A stretch of DNA of 64,000 bases from an uncultured Collinsella sp. (GTDB lineage: Bacteria; Actinomycetota; Coriobacteriia; Coriobacteriales; Coriobacteriaceae), in NCBI GenBank assembly GCA_958412345.1, contig CATYSO010000007.1:49123-113122 (forward strand), written 5' to 3'. Numbering within the stretch: the stretch's first letter is position 1; every line of letters starts with the position of its first letter. A program made the translations under genes and the position numbers. Shown one piece after another: positions 23,285-31,967 of this stretch. Below the pieces are notes generated by a model that saw only the letters and a list, made by a program, of their open reading frames with translations, was not told the DNA's origin and ran no database searches.

Positions 23285-23379
23285 CTTTTCCAGGTGCCGC
23301 AGATTCGCCCGAAAGAGGAGGGAAGCGTACTTGGGTACGCGACCGACGATTGAGGGCGAAGGTGCGGTGGCTGGGAAAG
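23285..23379. other. Structured element between gyrB and gyrA
   Basis: Left arm 23285-23310 and right arm 23354-23379 are 26-base imperfect reverse complements (20 of 26). Nested inside is GCGTAC-TTGG-GTACGC at 23325-23340. It lies between two co-directional genes without a T-tract, so it looks like an RNA structure or palindromic repeat rather than a simple terminator. Confidence 0.6.
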
Positions 23380-23388
23380 TCGCAGGGA

Positions 23389-25419
23389 TTAGGCGTCCAA
23401 GAATCTTGCGTCATGGGCGTGCTTCTCGATGTACTCGCGGCGATAGCCGACCTCGGAACCCATCAGCTCGCGCACGGCGCGGTCCGCCACCACGGCGTCC
23501 TCGATCGACACGCGCTGTAGGATGCGGGTCTTGGGATCCATCGTCGTCGAGGCAAGCTGCTTGGGGTCCATCTCGCCCAGGCCCTTGTAGCGCTGGACGG
23601 TATAGCCCTTGCGCTTCTTGGTGATCTTGCCGTCCTTGGCCTTGCCGTCCTCGTCGTTATCGTCGGGGTTCAGGCCCAGGCTCTGGATGGTGTCGCGCAG
23701 GATCTCGTCTTCGGGCTGGCGGCCGTTGGGATACACGTAGTGGATCTTGTTGCGCACCTTAATGCCAAAGATGGGCGGGCAGGCAACATAGACGTAGCCG
23801 GCATCGATCAGCGGACGCATGTACTTGTAGAAGAACGTCAGCAGCAGGATGCGGATATGCGCACCGTCGACGTCTGCATCGGTCATGATGATGATCTTGT
23901 GGTAGCGCGCCTTGGTGATATCGAAGTCGCCGCCGTCGGCGGCACTCGTCGTGACGCCGCAGCCGATCGCGGTGATCAGCGACTGGATGGTGTCACTCGA
24001 GAACGCGCGATGGTCGCCAACGCGCTCGACGTTCAGAATCTTGCCGCGCAGGGGCAGAATCGCCTGGATGTCTCGGCGACGGCCGTCCTTGGCCGAACCG
24101 CCTGCCGAGTCGCCCTCTACGATGAAGAGCTCGGTCAGCTCGGCATCGCGCACCGAGCAGTCAGCGAGCTTACCGGGCAGGGATGCCGTCTCGAGCAGGC
24201 TCTTGCGGCGGGTCGCCTCGCGCGCCTTGCGGGCAGCGTTTCGCGCCTTGCAGGCCTGTTGCGCCTTCTTGACGATCTCGCGGGCGGGCTTGGGATGCTC
24301 CTCCAAGTAATCGGCGAGGCCGTCGGTCACGATCTTGAGCGTCAGCGCACGCATATAGGAGCTACCGAGCTTGGCCTTGGTCTGGCCCTCAAACTGCGGG
24401 TCGGGCAGCTTGACCGAGATAACGGCCGAAAGACCCTCGCGCACATCGTCGCCGGTCAGGTTGGCGTCTTTTTCCTTGAGCAGGTTCTGTTTGCGCGCGT
24501 AGTCGTTGATCACGCGGGTGAGCGCGGTGCGGAAGCCCTCAAGGTGCATGCCGCCCTCGGGGGTGTAGATGTCGTTGGCAAACGACATGACGTTCTCGCC
24601 GTAGCCGCTATTCCACTGCAAGGACACCTCGACCTCGCCCATCTTGGTCACGGGCGCATCCGGATCCGATTTGCCCTCAATATAGATGGGCTCCTTAAAG
24701 ACCTCGGGGACATCCTTGCCCTCGTTGAGGAACTTGACGAAGTCGATGATGCCGCCGGCATAGCAAAACTCCTCCACATGGGGAGTCGCCTCGCGCTCGT
24801 CGGTCAGCACGATCTTGAGGTTCTTGTTGAGGAATGCCGTCTCCTGCAGACGGTTGTGCAGCGTGTCGAAATCGTAGATGCAGGTCTCGAAAATCTCGTC
24901 GTCGGGCCAGAAGGTGACGGTGGTGCCCGTCGAATCCGAGGTGCCCACGACCTCCATCTTCTTGACGGTCTTGCCGCGCGAGAACTCCATCTCGTAGGTG
25001 TTGCCATCGCGACGAACCTGAACGACCACGCGCTTGGACAGTGCGTTGACGACGGAGATGCCCACGCCGTGCAGACCGCCCGAGACCTTATAGGCCGAGT
25101 TATCGAACTTACCGCCGGCGTGCAGGATCGTCATGACGACCTCGAGCGTCGGGATCTTTTTAACAGGGTGCTCGTCGACGGGGATGCCGCGCCCGTTGTC
25201 GACGACCGTGATGGAGTTGTCGGCGTGGACCGTCACCTGGATCTCGGTGCAGAAACCGGCCATGGCCTCGTCGACGGAGTTGTCAACGATCTCCCACACC
25301 AGGTGATGCAGACCGCTGGCGCTCGTCGAGCCGATATACATGCCCGGGCGCTTACGAACGGCCTCGAGACCTTCGAGAATCTTAATCTCGCCGCCATCGT
25401 AATCGTTTTCGTTTGCCAC
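23389..25419 (-). CDS. gyrB: DNA gyrase subunit B
   Basis: GyrB is the ATPase subunit of gyrase. GHKL motifs EIVDNSVDEAMAGF and GRGIPVDEHP, the transducer, and the Toprim motifs EGDSAGGSAK and DADVDGAHI are present, ending MGSEVGYRREYIEKHAHDAR. I set the start at the GTG 25417-25419 (676 residues, VANENDYDGG), since AAGGAGG lies five bases before it; a TTG six codons earlier would place the ribosome site inside the gene. A terminator at 25.47 kb separates it from dciA, so it likely has its own promoter. Confidence 0.97.
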   Translation of the reverse strand: MANENDYDGGEIKILEGLEAVRKRPGMYIGSTSASGLHHLVWEIVDNSVDEAMAGFCTEIQVTVHADNSITVVDNGRGIPVDEHPVKKIPTLEVVMTILHAGGKFDNSAYKVSGGLHGVGISVVNALSKRVVVQVRRDGNTYEMEFSRGKTVKKMEVVGTSDSTGTTVTFWPDDEIFETCIYDFDTLHNRLQETAFLNKNLKIVLTDEREATPHVEEFCYAGGIIDFVKFLNEGKDVPEVFKEPIYIEGKSDPDAPVTKMGEVEVSLQWNSGYGENVMSFANDIYTPEGGMHLEGFRTALTRVINDYARKQNLLKEKDANLTGDDVREGLSAVISVKLPDPQFEGQTKAKLGSSYMRALTLKIVTDGLADYLEEHPKPAREIVKKAQQACKARNAARKAREATRRKSLLETASLPGKLADCSVRDAELTELFIVEGDSAGGSAKDGRRRDIQAILPLRGKILNVERVGDHRAFSSDTIQSLITAIGCGVTTSAADGGDFDITKARYHKIIIMTDADVDGAHIRILLLTFFYKYMRPLIDAGYVYVACPPIFGIKVRNKIHYVYPNGRQPEDEILRDTIQSLGLNPDDNDEDGKAKDGKITKKRKGYTVQRYKGLGEMDPKQLASTTMDPKTRILQRVSIEDAVVADRAVRELMGSEVGYRREYIEKHAHDARFLDA

Positions 25420-25472
25420 ACGTCCTCCTTCAGTCAAGAAAATGTGTACAGCCTTACTAGTTTATCGTAAAA

Positions 25473-25498
25473 AAATACCCTCGGGAACGAGGGTATTT
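25473..25498 (-). terminator. Terminator after dciA
   Basis: AAATACCCTCG (25473-25483) pairs with CGAGGGTATTT (25488-25498); on the minus strand a run of T follows. It ends the dnaN-recF-dciA transcript before gyrB. Confidence 0.85.
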
Positions 25499-25524
25499 GG
25501 CTCTACAAGGCCACCAGATGCGAT

Positions 25525-26088
25525 TTAAGGCTCTTTTTTGCTTTGCACGCCCTTGGCCCACTCGGCACTGGCTCTCATGGCATTCTCGAGGGCCTCGCGC
25601 AGTTTTTGGTCTTCGATGGGCGCCACCCGGCGCTCAATCTCGGTGCGCTCGGCCTCACTTAGGTCGGCGTGCGGAGCCGGCGGTCGCTCGGTCGGCGCCG
25701 GACGCAGGCGCTCCTTGGCGGCGGGCGGCGTGTGACCGGGCGCGGTGGTTTTGAACACCAGGCCGTCCACATGTGCACCGGCGCGCTCCATACGCGCGCG
25801 GATGATCTCGCGCAACAGCGTCATTTCCTGCGTCCACGAGGGCGAGTCGAGATACACCAGCAGCTCATTGGACTCGGGCAGGTAGCGCAGTCCCGTCACA
25901 TGCCGCCCCTCGCGCGTGCCCGAGCACACCGCGTTCCATGCGCGATAGACCTTGCGCGACTCCTCGGCGGCCTCCATCTGCGCGCGGCGCTTAGGCGTTG
26001 CAGCCGCCAGGATGCGTTGGCGCTCTGCGTTCAAAAACCCGCTGAAGGCGACTGTTTCGCTCTCGCGCTCGTAATTAGCACGTCTCAC
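25525..26088 (-). CDS. DUF721/DciA-family helicase-associated protein
   Basis: 187 residues. The central part (VYRAWNAVCSGTREGRHVTG and LLVYLDSPSWTQEMTLLREI) matches the DUF721 fold; DciA proteins of this family load or handle DnaB in bacteria lacking DnaC/DnaI. A Pro/Ala-rich linker and a charged C-terminal helix follow. Position between recF and gyrB is typical of actinobacteria. The start is the GTG at 26086-26088, overlapping recF by 14 bases. Family assignment is from pattern recognition. Confidence 0.85.
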   Translation of the reverse strand: MRRANYERESETVAFSGFLNAERQRILAAATPKRRAQMEAAEESRKVYRAWNAVCSGTREGRHVTGLRYLPESNELLVYLDSPSWTQEMTLLREIIRARMERAGAHVDGLVFKTTAPGHTPPAAKERLRPAPTERPPAPHADLSEAERTEIERRVAPIEDQKLREALENAMRASAEWAKGVQSKKEP

Positions 26089-27181
26089 CCATGCTCACCA
26101 CCTTGGCTCGATCAAGCAGGCCATCGGTAAAGTACCCCAGGTTGGTCGTAGTTATGACCGTCTGGATATCATCGCCGATCAGCCGCAGGAAAGCGCCGCG
26201 ACGCTCGCCGTCGAGCTCGCTCATCACGTCGTCCAGAAGCAGCAGTGGGGCGGTGCCCAGGACATCGCGAGCCACGGCAACCTCGGCCACCTTCCAGGAC
26301 AGCACCAGCGTACGCTGCTGTCCTTGGCTGGCAAATGAACGGGCGGAGCGACCCGCCACGGTGAACTCAATCTCGTCGCGATGCGGTCCCACCAACGTCA
26401 CGCCGCGGCGAATTTCCTCGTCGGCACGCTCGTCAAGGGCAGTCAGCATGCGCTCGTACGCCCAACCCTTCAGCTCTTCGCGATCCTCGACCTGGGGCAA
26501 ATCCCCCAGCGTGGACGCATAGGTCACGTTGGCGGCCTCACCGGACGCCACTTGCCCGTAGGCAGCGTGCACATGGCCCGCCAGCCGGTCGAGCAGGGCC
26601 AACCGGTGCACGAGCAGGGCCGAGCCCGCACGGGCAATCGAATCGTTCCACGCGCCGAGCATCTCGCGGCAGCACCAGGCCTCCTTGAGCAAGGCGTTAC
26701 GCTGGGTCACGCAGCGCCCATAGGTGCTCGCAAGATCGGCATAGCGTGCGCTCAGTTGCATGCCAAAGTCATCGAGGGCGGCGCGGCGCACACTGGCGCC
26801 TCGCTTAACCATGTCCAGATGGTCGGGGCAAAACAGCACGCTCGGCAGAACCCCGCGCACACCGGCGGCAGAGCATCTCTTGCCGTTGCGGCTAAACGAG
26901 CGCTTACCGTCCTCCGCGCTCAATCCCATATCAAGCACGCGGCCGTCGCCCTCGAGCCTCAGCTCAATCTTGCACGAGCCCACGCCGTCATGGACGAGCT
27001 CGGCTGCGGTCGGATGCCTAAACGAGGCGCCGCTCGTCAGCAACTGCAGCGCCTCTATGAGATTGGTCTTTCCCGCCGCGTTGGGTCCCGCAAGTATCGT
27101 CACGCCCTCGTCCAGGGCAAGGCGATAGCTATCGAAGCTGCGGTAGTGCGCGACGGAAAGATCGCGGGCGAACATGGTCAT
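26075..27181 (-). CDS. recF: DNA replication/repair protein RecF
   Basis: RecF helps load RecA at gaps through RecOR. SMC-like ATPase: Walker A LAGPNAAGKTNLIEALQLL near residue 31, signature region SFASQGQQRTLVLSWKVAEV, and Walker B LLLLDDVMSELD. 368 residues. Start is ATG 27181 or the ATG two codons on; neither has a good ribosome site, so translation is probably coupled to dnaN, whose stop is nine bases upstream. Confidence 0.95.
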   Translation of the reverse strand: MTMFARDLSVAHYRSFDSYRLALDEGVTILAGPNAAGKTNLIEALQLLTSGASFRHPTAAELVHDGVGSCKIELRLEGDGRVLDMGLSAEDGKRSFSRNGKRCSAAGVRGVLPSVLFCPDHLDMVKRGASVRRAALDDFGMQLSARYADLASTYGRCVTQRNALLKEAWCCREMLGAWNDSIARAGSALLVHRLALLDRLAGHVHAAYGQVASGEAANVTYASTLGDLPQVEDREELKGWAYERMLTALDERADEEIRRGVTLVGPHRDEIEFTVAGRSARSFASQGQQRTLVLSWKVAEVAVARDVLGTAPLLLLDDVMSELDGERRGAFLRLIGDDIQTVITTTNLGYFTDGLLDRAKVVSMGETC

Positions 27182-27190
27182 GGCGCAGCG

Positions 27191-28294
27191 CTAGATGCGG
27201 ACCGGCATGACCAGGTACAGGTAGTTGATCTTGTCGTAGGACTTAAAGATGCCCGCCTGCGAGTAGCTCTTGAGCTCCAGCGTGATCTCCTTCTCCTTGG
27301 ACAGGGCATTGAGGCAGCCGAAGATGTAGTGGTAGTTGAAGGCGATGGTACCCGACTCGCCCTCGGCCTCGACATCGATCGTCTCCTGCGCAAGGTCCTG
27401 GTCATTGGAAATGGAGGACAGGCCCATCTGCCCGTTCTCGACATCGATCTCGAACTTGACGGCGGGGTTGGCACTCGCGATAACGGCCACGCGCTTGAGG
27501 GCGGCGTTAAAGGCGGCGACGTCGATCTTGACGCTCGTCACACACGAATCGGGGATGAGCTGCTTGTAGTTGGGGTACACGCCCTCGATGCGACGCGACA
27601 CGTAGGTGGTGTTGCCGGCCTCGAAGACGACCTGGGTGTCGGTAGCCCCGATCATGATGGTCGCTTGGCTGGCCATGATGTTCAGCGCGTCGTTAAAGGC
27701 GTCAGCCGGAACGTTGAGCTCAAAGGAGCCCTCGAGGGTCGAGGTCTCGACCTGCGTATCGCACACGGCCAAGCGGAAGGAATCGGTCGCTACCAGGCGT
27801 ACGGTGTTGTTCTCGACCTTCATGTGCACGCCGCCCAGGATGGGGCGAGCCTTGTCGGTCGAGGTGACGCGCCACACGCGGCCGACCATTTCGGACAAGA
27901 CATCGGTCGGCAGCTCCACGGCACGCTCGATGGCATAGGCCGGAAACTCGGGGAAGTCATTGGCATCGAGCGTGTTCAGGCGGAAAGAGCTCTTCTCGCA
28001 ACCAATCAGCACCTGGCGCTCGGACAGCTCAAAGGTGACCGGGGCATCGGGGAGGGTCTTGGTGATATTGGAGAGCATCTTACAGGGAATAACCATCTCG
28101 CCCTCTTCTTCGACATGCGCCGCGATGCGATGACGGATCGAGATGGTGTAGTTAGAGGTCTGGAATTCCAAGATGCCGTCTTGGGCCTTAACGAGCACGC
28201 CCGACAGGATGGGGAGGGTGGATGCCGAAGCGACACCCTTCATAACGACGCCGATGGCTTGTGTAAGCGAGCTCTGGCTGACGGTGAACTTCAT
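27191..28294 (-). CDS. dnaN: DNA polymerase III sliding clamp
   Basis: The beta clamp tethers Pol III to DNA. MKFTVSQSSLTQAIGVVMKG, three repeated clamp domains, and the C-terminal YLVMPVRI typical of DnaN. 367 residues. GAAAGG lies before the ATG. The 5' leader overlaps the AT-rich tract and DnaA-trio of the presumed origin. Confidence 0.97.
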   Translation of the reverse strand: MKFTVSQSSLTQAIGVVMKGVASASTLPILSGVLVKAQDGILEFQTSNYTISIRHRIAAHVEEEGEMVIPCKMLSNITKTLPDAPVTFELSERQVLIGCEKSSFRLNTLDANDFPEFPAYAIERAVELPTDVLSEMVGRVWRVTSTDKARPILGGVHMKVENNTVRLVATDSFRLAVCDTQVETSTLEGSFELNVPADAFNDALNIMASQATIMIGATDTQVVFEAGNTTYVSRRIEGVYPNYKQLIPDSCVTSVKIDVAAFNAALKRVAVIASANPAVKFEIDVENGQMGLSSISNDQDLAQETIDVEAEGESGTIAFNYHYIFGCLNALSKEKEITLELKSYSQAGIFKSYDKINYLYLVMPVRI

Positions 28295-28296
28295 CT

Positions 28297-28532
28297 TTTA
28301 ATACCTTTCTATAGATATAAATATCTTAATAATAGTAATAGCACTGACGAAACTGTTGATTACTCCCAAAGACGCAGGTCAGACCCAGAAAGAGAATCGA
28401 CAGCAACCTGTGTGCAACAGGGGTGGTTTTCCACGTTCAAAACCTGCGCAAAACTTTTCATCACCGCGGGTTGGGTTTTAGACACCTTATGCCCGTGGTT
28501 TCGACAAGTTTTCAACAGGTGTCTCTATTTCC
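28297..28532. other. Probable oriC unwinding region (dnaA-dnaN gap)
   Basis: An AT-rich tract lies at about 28302-28341, in a GC-rich genome. It contains five consecutive trinucleotides TAA-TAA-TAG-TAA-TAG (28327-28341), matching the DnaA-trio (3'-[G/A]A[T/A]-5'). A degenerate box TGTTGATTA lies at 28354-28362, 12 bases away on the correct side. A clean box TTTTCAACA is at 28509-28517 and weaker ones (TTTTCCACG, TTTTCATCA) lie between. Position and gene orientation also fit an origin. Confidence 0.75.
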
Positions 28533-30266
28533 CTACGAGCGCAGTGTAATTTTATCGCGCAGCGACTTGAGGTCTTCGGTGACGGTGCGGTCTTCCTGGA
28601 TCATCTTCTGGACCTTTTTGTAGCTCGTGCTGACGGTCGAGTGGTTGCGGTTGCCAAATTCGGCGCCCACCGCCGTGGTCGTCATCTCGCACATCTCGAT
28701 GGCCAGATAGATGGCAATATGGCGTGCTTTGGCGATATTGGCGTTGCGACGCGGGCCGATGAGCTCCTCGTGCGTCACGCCGTACTGCTCTTCGATGACG
28801 GACTGAACCGTCTGGACGTTGATCTTTTTGGCCGATGTGTCGAAGTACTGGCTGGCGATGGCGTCGATATCGTCAAAGGTGAGCTCCCCGCCCTCGCGCT
28901 CGCGGTCGCCCGCCTCGCCGGCGCAGCGCTCGCAAAAGCTCTCGAGTTCGCGGATGTTGGTGCCCGAGACCTCGGCCATGTGTTTAAAGTGGTCGTCGGT
29001 CAGGTGCCCGCTGTCGCCCCCATAGGCCGCCAGCAGCGAGTCGTCGCCTGCCTCGGGAGCGGCGACGATGGTGTTCTCGTAATAGCGCTGCAAGATCTTG
29101 TATTTCATCTCGTAGCTGGGCTCTGCGACCAGGCAGAGCATGCCGGCGTTGAAGCGGCTGGTCAGACGCTCGTCCATGCTCAGGTCCTTGGGGGCGCGGT
29201 CTGCCGCGATGACGACCTTCTTGTTGTTGCGGATGAACTCGTCCATGAGCTGGAAAAAGTAGTCCACGCTCGCGCGCTTGCCGATGATGTTTTGGATGTC
29301 ATCGATGATGAGCACGTCCACGCCGTGGTATGCCTGCATGATAGGGGCGTTGCTCTTCTTTTGGCGGTCGAACTCGGTCATCAGGTCGTCCAGATATGCC
29401 TGGGAGTTGGCATACTTGACCTTGATCTCGGGCGACTTCTCGGCGAGCTCGTTTTTGATGGCAAGCAGCAGGTGCGTCTTGCCCAGGCCCGATTTGCCGT
29501 AGATGAACAGTGATGTGCACGTGCCGCGCTCGTCCGCGAGGGCGGCAAACTTGAGTGCCGAGCGATAGGCATGGCTGTTCTCGGGGCCGTAGACAAAGTT
29601 CTCAAAGGTAAATTTTGAGTTCGCGGCGAGCGGGGCTCCATCCGTATTCTGCTCGGCCGGTACGGTCGGTGCCGGCATGGGTGAAGCGGGGGTCGCAGCT
29701 TGCGTGGACTTAGTCGGCGCTCCGCCCTTCATCTGGTTCATCATGCGACGAAAATCATCGGCCGAGAGCGTGTTCTTGATTGCAACGCCCGAATCCGCGC
29801 CCGCCGCTGCGTCGTGAGCGATAGGCATGTGCGTGACGAGTGCGTTCGTTGACGCCGCAGCGGTAGGCAACGGTGCCATGGTTTCACGGGAAACATCGCT
29901 GTGCTGGTGCTCGATTGTCGGCGCGTCGCCTGCGGAGGCCGGCGCCGCCGGGAAAGCAGCGGGAGCCGTGGCGGGCGTCGTCGCGGCAGCAGATTCGGCC
30001 GTTGCGCCTTGCGGTGCCACGATGTCGAGCGCAATCGGTGCAAAGGCGATTTCTTCCAGATAGGCCTCAATGGTCGGCTGATGCTTTTTGAGCTGCGCGA
30101 TGGCAAAGCGCGAGGGGGCCTCGATCGTGAGCGTATCTTCGGTCAGGCTTATGGCGCGCGATTGCCCCAGCATGTTGATGAGGCGTGCATCTTGGCCGTC
30201 GCGCTGGCAAAAGGCGATGGCATCCCCCAGGATGATGCTTGCTTCCTCGTCCACTATCTCTCCCAT
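28533..30266 (-). CDS. dnaA: Chromosomal replication initiator DnaA
   Basis: 577 residues. Domain I covers about 1-80, a long Ala/Pro-rich domain II runs to about 215, and the AAA+ domain has Walker A IYGKSGLGKTHLLLAI near 255 and Walker B VDVLIIDDIQ. Domain IV ends with the helix-turn-helix FGNRNHSTVSTSYKKV. The usual signature is RDHTTV/RDHSTV; here residue 541 is Asn instead of Asp (Asp433 in E. coli, a DNA-contact residue). The ATG is three bases after the stop of the GHKL gene, so the two are coupled. A near-parS sequence lies within domain II codons. Confidence 0.97.
   Translation of the reverse strand: MGEIVDEEASIILGDAIAFCQRDGQDARLINMLGQSRAISLTEDTLTIEAPSRFAIAQLKKHQPTIEAYLEEIAFAPIALDIVAPQGATAESAAATTPATAPAAFPAAPASAGDAPTIEHQHSDVSRETMAPLPTAAASTNALVTHMPIAHDAAAGADSGVAIKNTLSADDFRRMMNQMKGGAPTKSTQAATPASPMPAPTVPAEQNTDGAPLAANSKFTFENFVYGPENSHAYRSALKFAALADERGTCTSLFIYGKSGLGKTHLLLAIKNELAEKSPEIKVKYANSQAYLDDLMTEFDRQKKSNAPIMQAYHGVDVLIIDDIQNIIGKRASVDYFFQLMDEFIRNNKKVVIAADRAPKDLSMDERLTSRFNAGMLCLVAEPSYEMKYKILQRYYENTIVAAPEAGDDSLLAAYGGDSGHLTDDHFKHMAEVSGTNIRELESFCERCAGEAGDREREGGELTFDDIDAIASQYFDTSAKKINVQTVQSVIEEQYGVTHEELIGPRRNANIAKARHIAIYLAIEMCEMTTTAVGAEFGNRNHSTVSTSYKKVQKMIQEDRTVTEDLKSLRDKITLRS
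29880..29895. promoter_or_regulatory. Degenerate parS-like site inside dnaA
   Basis: GGTTTCACGGGAAACA matches the 16-base parS consensus TGTTTCACGTGAAACA at 14 positions. It encodes part of DVSRETM in DnaA. Whether ParB binds is unknown. Confidence 0.45.
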
Positions 30267-30269
30267 TCT

Positions 30270-31622
30270 TTAGCTCTGAGCTCGCACGCGAGCGGCGCCG
30301 AGTTCGGTCAGATGGTATTTCTGGCCATGCTTGATGACCAAGCCGGCCTGCGCCAAGTCATTGAGCGTGCGTGACCAAGTGGGGGCCGAGTTTCCAAACG
30401 CCCTCGCCAGATCGGTTGCACCGCACGCTTGATTTTGCGCCAGATAGCCCAGCGCGGCGTTGCCGCGATCGCTTACGAACACGTCCGGTTGTGGCTGCGC
30501 ATACTGATTTGCTGCATTAGGATACATCATTTGAGCTGCTGGTTGTTGAGAACTCTGCATCGGCGGCATTTGCTGTTGAAAACTTTGAGGCCACTGTTGG
30601 TAAGGCTGCGGAGGCATCTGCTGGGCCCAGGGGTTGTACTGCTGCTGCGGCATCTGCTGGTACGGATGCTGATATCCCTGCTGGCACTGCTGCGGGAACT
30701 GCTGGCCATACCCCAGTGGCGGCATCTGCTGATATGGATATCCCTGTTGGTACGGCTGATAGCCCATTTGCTGGCCGCCCGGTGCCCCCGTCGCCTGCTG
30801 CATTGCTGCTGCATCCTGATCCGCCAGCGGCATGGCCTCTGGCACGTTTGGCGGCATCGACATCGATGCCGCCTGGGGCTCTTGTACAGGAAGCATTCCG
30901 GGCTGCTGCATCTGTCCCACGGGGGGCTGCATCTGCTGCGTTGCCATGGGCTGCTGCGCAAATGCTCCCGGCAGGGGATATGTGGGCTGCTCCGTCTCGG
31001 GCCGCACGGCAGCGCCGCGTCCGCCGGCGCGTTCGATTTCCTGCACGCGTTTAGGGTTCAGGCTTACCGTAACCACGGTGCCGTTGCCCATATTGTCCTC
31101 GATGGATACGGCACCGCCGGCGTTTTCCAAATACTCCTGCACCATGGGAAACCCTGCTCCGGTTCCACGGATGTAGCGCTTCATCTTGCTGTTTGCGCTG
31201 GTAACGCCAAAGTCGAAAGCGCGCTCCTTGTCGTCGATGCCGGGCCCCTGATCGGCAAAGCGGATGGTGTCTCCGCCGTCCAGAATCGAGATGATGGGCT
31301 CGGCAAAGTGCGCGTGGATAAAGTTTTCGACAATCTCGCGGATGACCATGAGCGAGATATGGCCACCTTGTTCTTTCATGCACTGGTAGACGGTGTTGGT
31401 CGTCTCTTCCAAATACGTGCGGACATCTTGCGGATCAATGACGATCACACGCGGTGTCGACAGCATGTCGTCATAGACCGCGATGCGCGCGGCGTACATG
31501 GCTTTTGGCGCCTGTGTGGTCGTCTGCTCGCCTTCGTCACGCTCTTCGCGCACGCCGGTGATGTGCTCGTTGTCGGGTGCCGGGTCTCCGGAATCGACCA
31601 TGGTGTAAAAGTCGTCAGACAT
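30270..31622 (-). CDS. GHKL ATPase with Q/P/Y/M-rich linker and C-terminal winged helix
   Basis: 450 residues in three parts. Residues about 85-190 form a GHKL/HATPase fold: N-box REIVENFIHA near 95-104, G1 box DQGPGI at 124-129, G2 RGTGAGFPMVQEY near 152. There is no His phosphoacceptor or dimerisation domain, so it resembles anti-sigma-type or stand-alone GHKL ATPases. Residues about 205-380 are almost wholly Gln, Pro, Met, Tyr, Gly and Ala, prion-like. Residues 381-450 (GNAALGYLAQNQACGATDLA, then RTLNDLAQAGLVIKHGQKYH) form a winged helix. It lies between dnaA and a DnaA-box cluster and is coupled to dnaA. Function unknown; an origin or transcription-control role is inference. Confidence 0.85.
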   Translation of the reverse strand: MSDDFYTMVDSGDPAPDNEHITGVREERDEGEQTTTQAPKAMYAARIAVYDDMLSTPRVIVIDPQDVRTYLEETTNTVYQCMKEQGGHISLMVIREIVENFIHAHFAEPIISILDGGDTIRFADQGPGIDDKERAFDFGVTSANSKMKRYIRGTGAGFPMVQEYLENAGGAVSIEDNMGNGTVVTVSLNPKRVQEIERAGGRGAAVRPETEQPTYPLPGAFAQQPMATQQMQPPVGQMQQPGMLPVQEPQAASMSMPPNVPEAMPLADQDAAAMQQATGAPGGQQMGYQPYQQGYPYQQMPPLGYGQQFPQQCQQGYQHPYQQMPQQQYNPWAQQMPPQPYQQWPQSFQQQMPPMQSSQQPAAQMMYPNAANQYAQPQPDVFVSDRGNAALGYLAQNQACGATDLARAFGNSAPTWSRTLNDLAQAGLVIKHGQKYHLTELGAARVRAQS

Positions 31623-31682
31623 GCCGCTCGCAATCTTTCAAAAGGTTTCGAACAAATAGTAGCTCACCGTGCAATGTTTCTC

Positions 31683-31790
31683 ATCTTTCGACAACTTTTC
31701 AAAACCTGTTGAAAACTTTGGAAAACGGACGAAAAGTTCTCAACATTGCCAACATGACCTGTTGAAAACTCGATGAAATATCGTGAAAAG
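31683..31790. other. DnaA-box cluster upstream of dnaA operon
   Basis: Two exact TGTTGAAAA boxes (31707-31715 and 31760-31768) are accompanied by TTTTCAAAA (31696-31704), TTCTCAACA (31737-31745) and related 9-mers. The box TTTTCAACA also occurs in the dnaA-dnaN gap. The cluster may be the second half of a bipartite origin and/or an autoregulatory site for the dnaA operon. The rest of the 31623-31967 gap holds the rpmH promoter and leader and no gene. Confidence 0.7.
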
Positions 31791-31865
31791 TTGCCATGCA
31801 CCGCTAAATCGAGCTCGGCTTATGGGGGAACCGTGTGAACTGCGCAACCTTTTACCTTTGATTTC

Positions 31866-31895
31866 TTGACATTTGAACATTGATTTCCCTACAAT
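31866..31895 (+). promoter_or_regulatory. Promoter of rpmH operon
   Basis: TTGACA (31866-31871) and TACAAT (31890-31895) with an 18-base spacer, about 70 bases before rpmH. Confidence 0.75.
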
Positions 31896-31967
31896 CTTCA
31901 AGCTCACGTGTCTATATCTGCGTCCGCGCCCCCGCGGACACTCGAAATGCAGCAGGAGGAACTTAAG

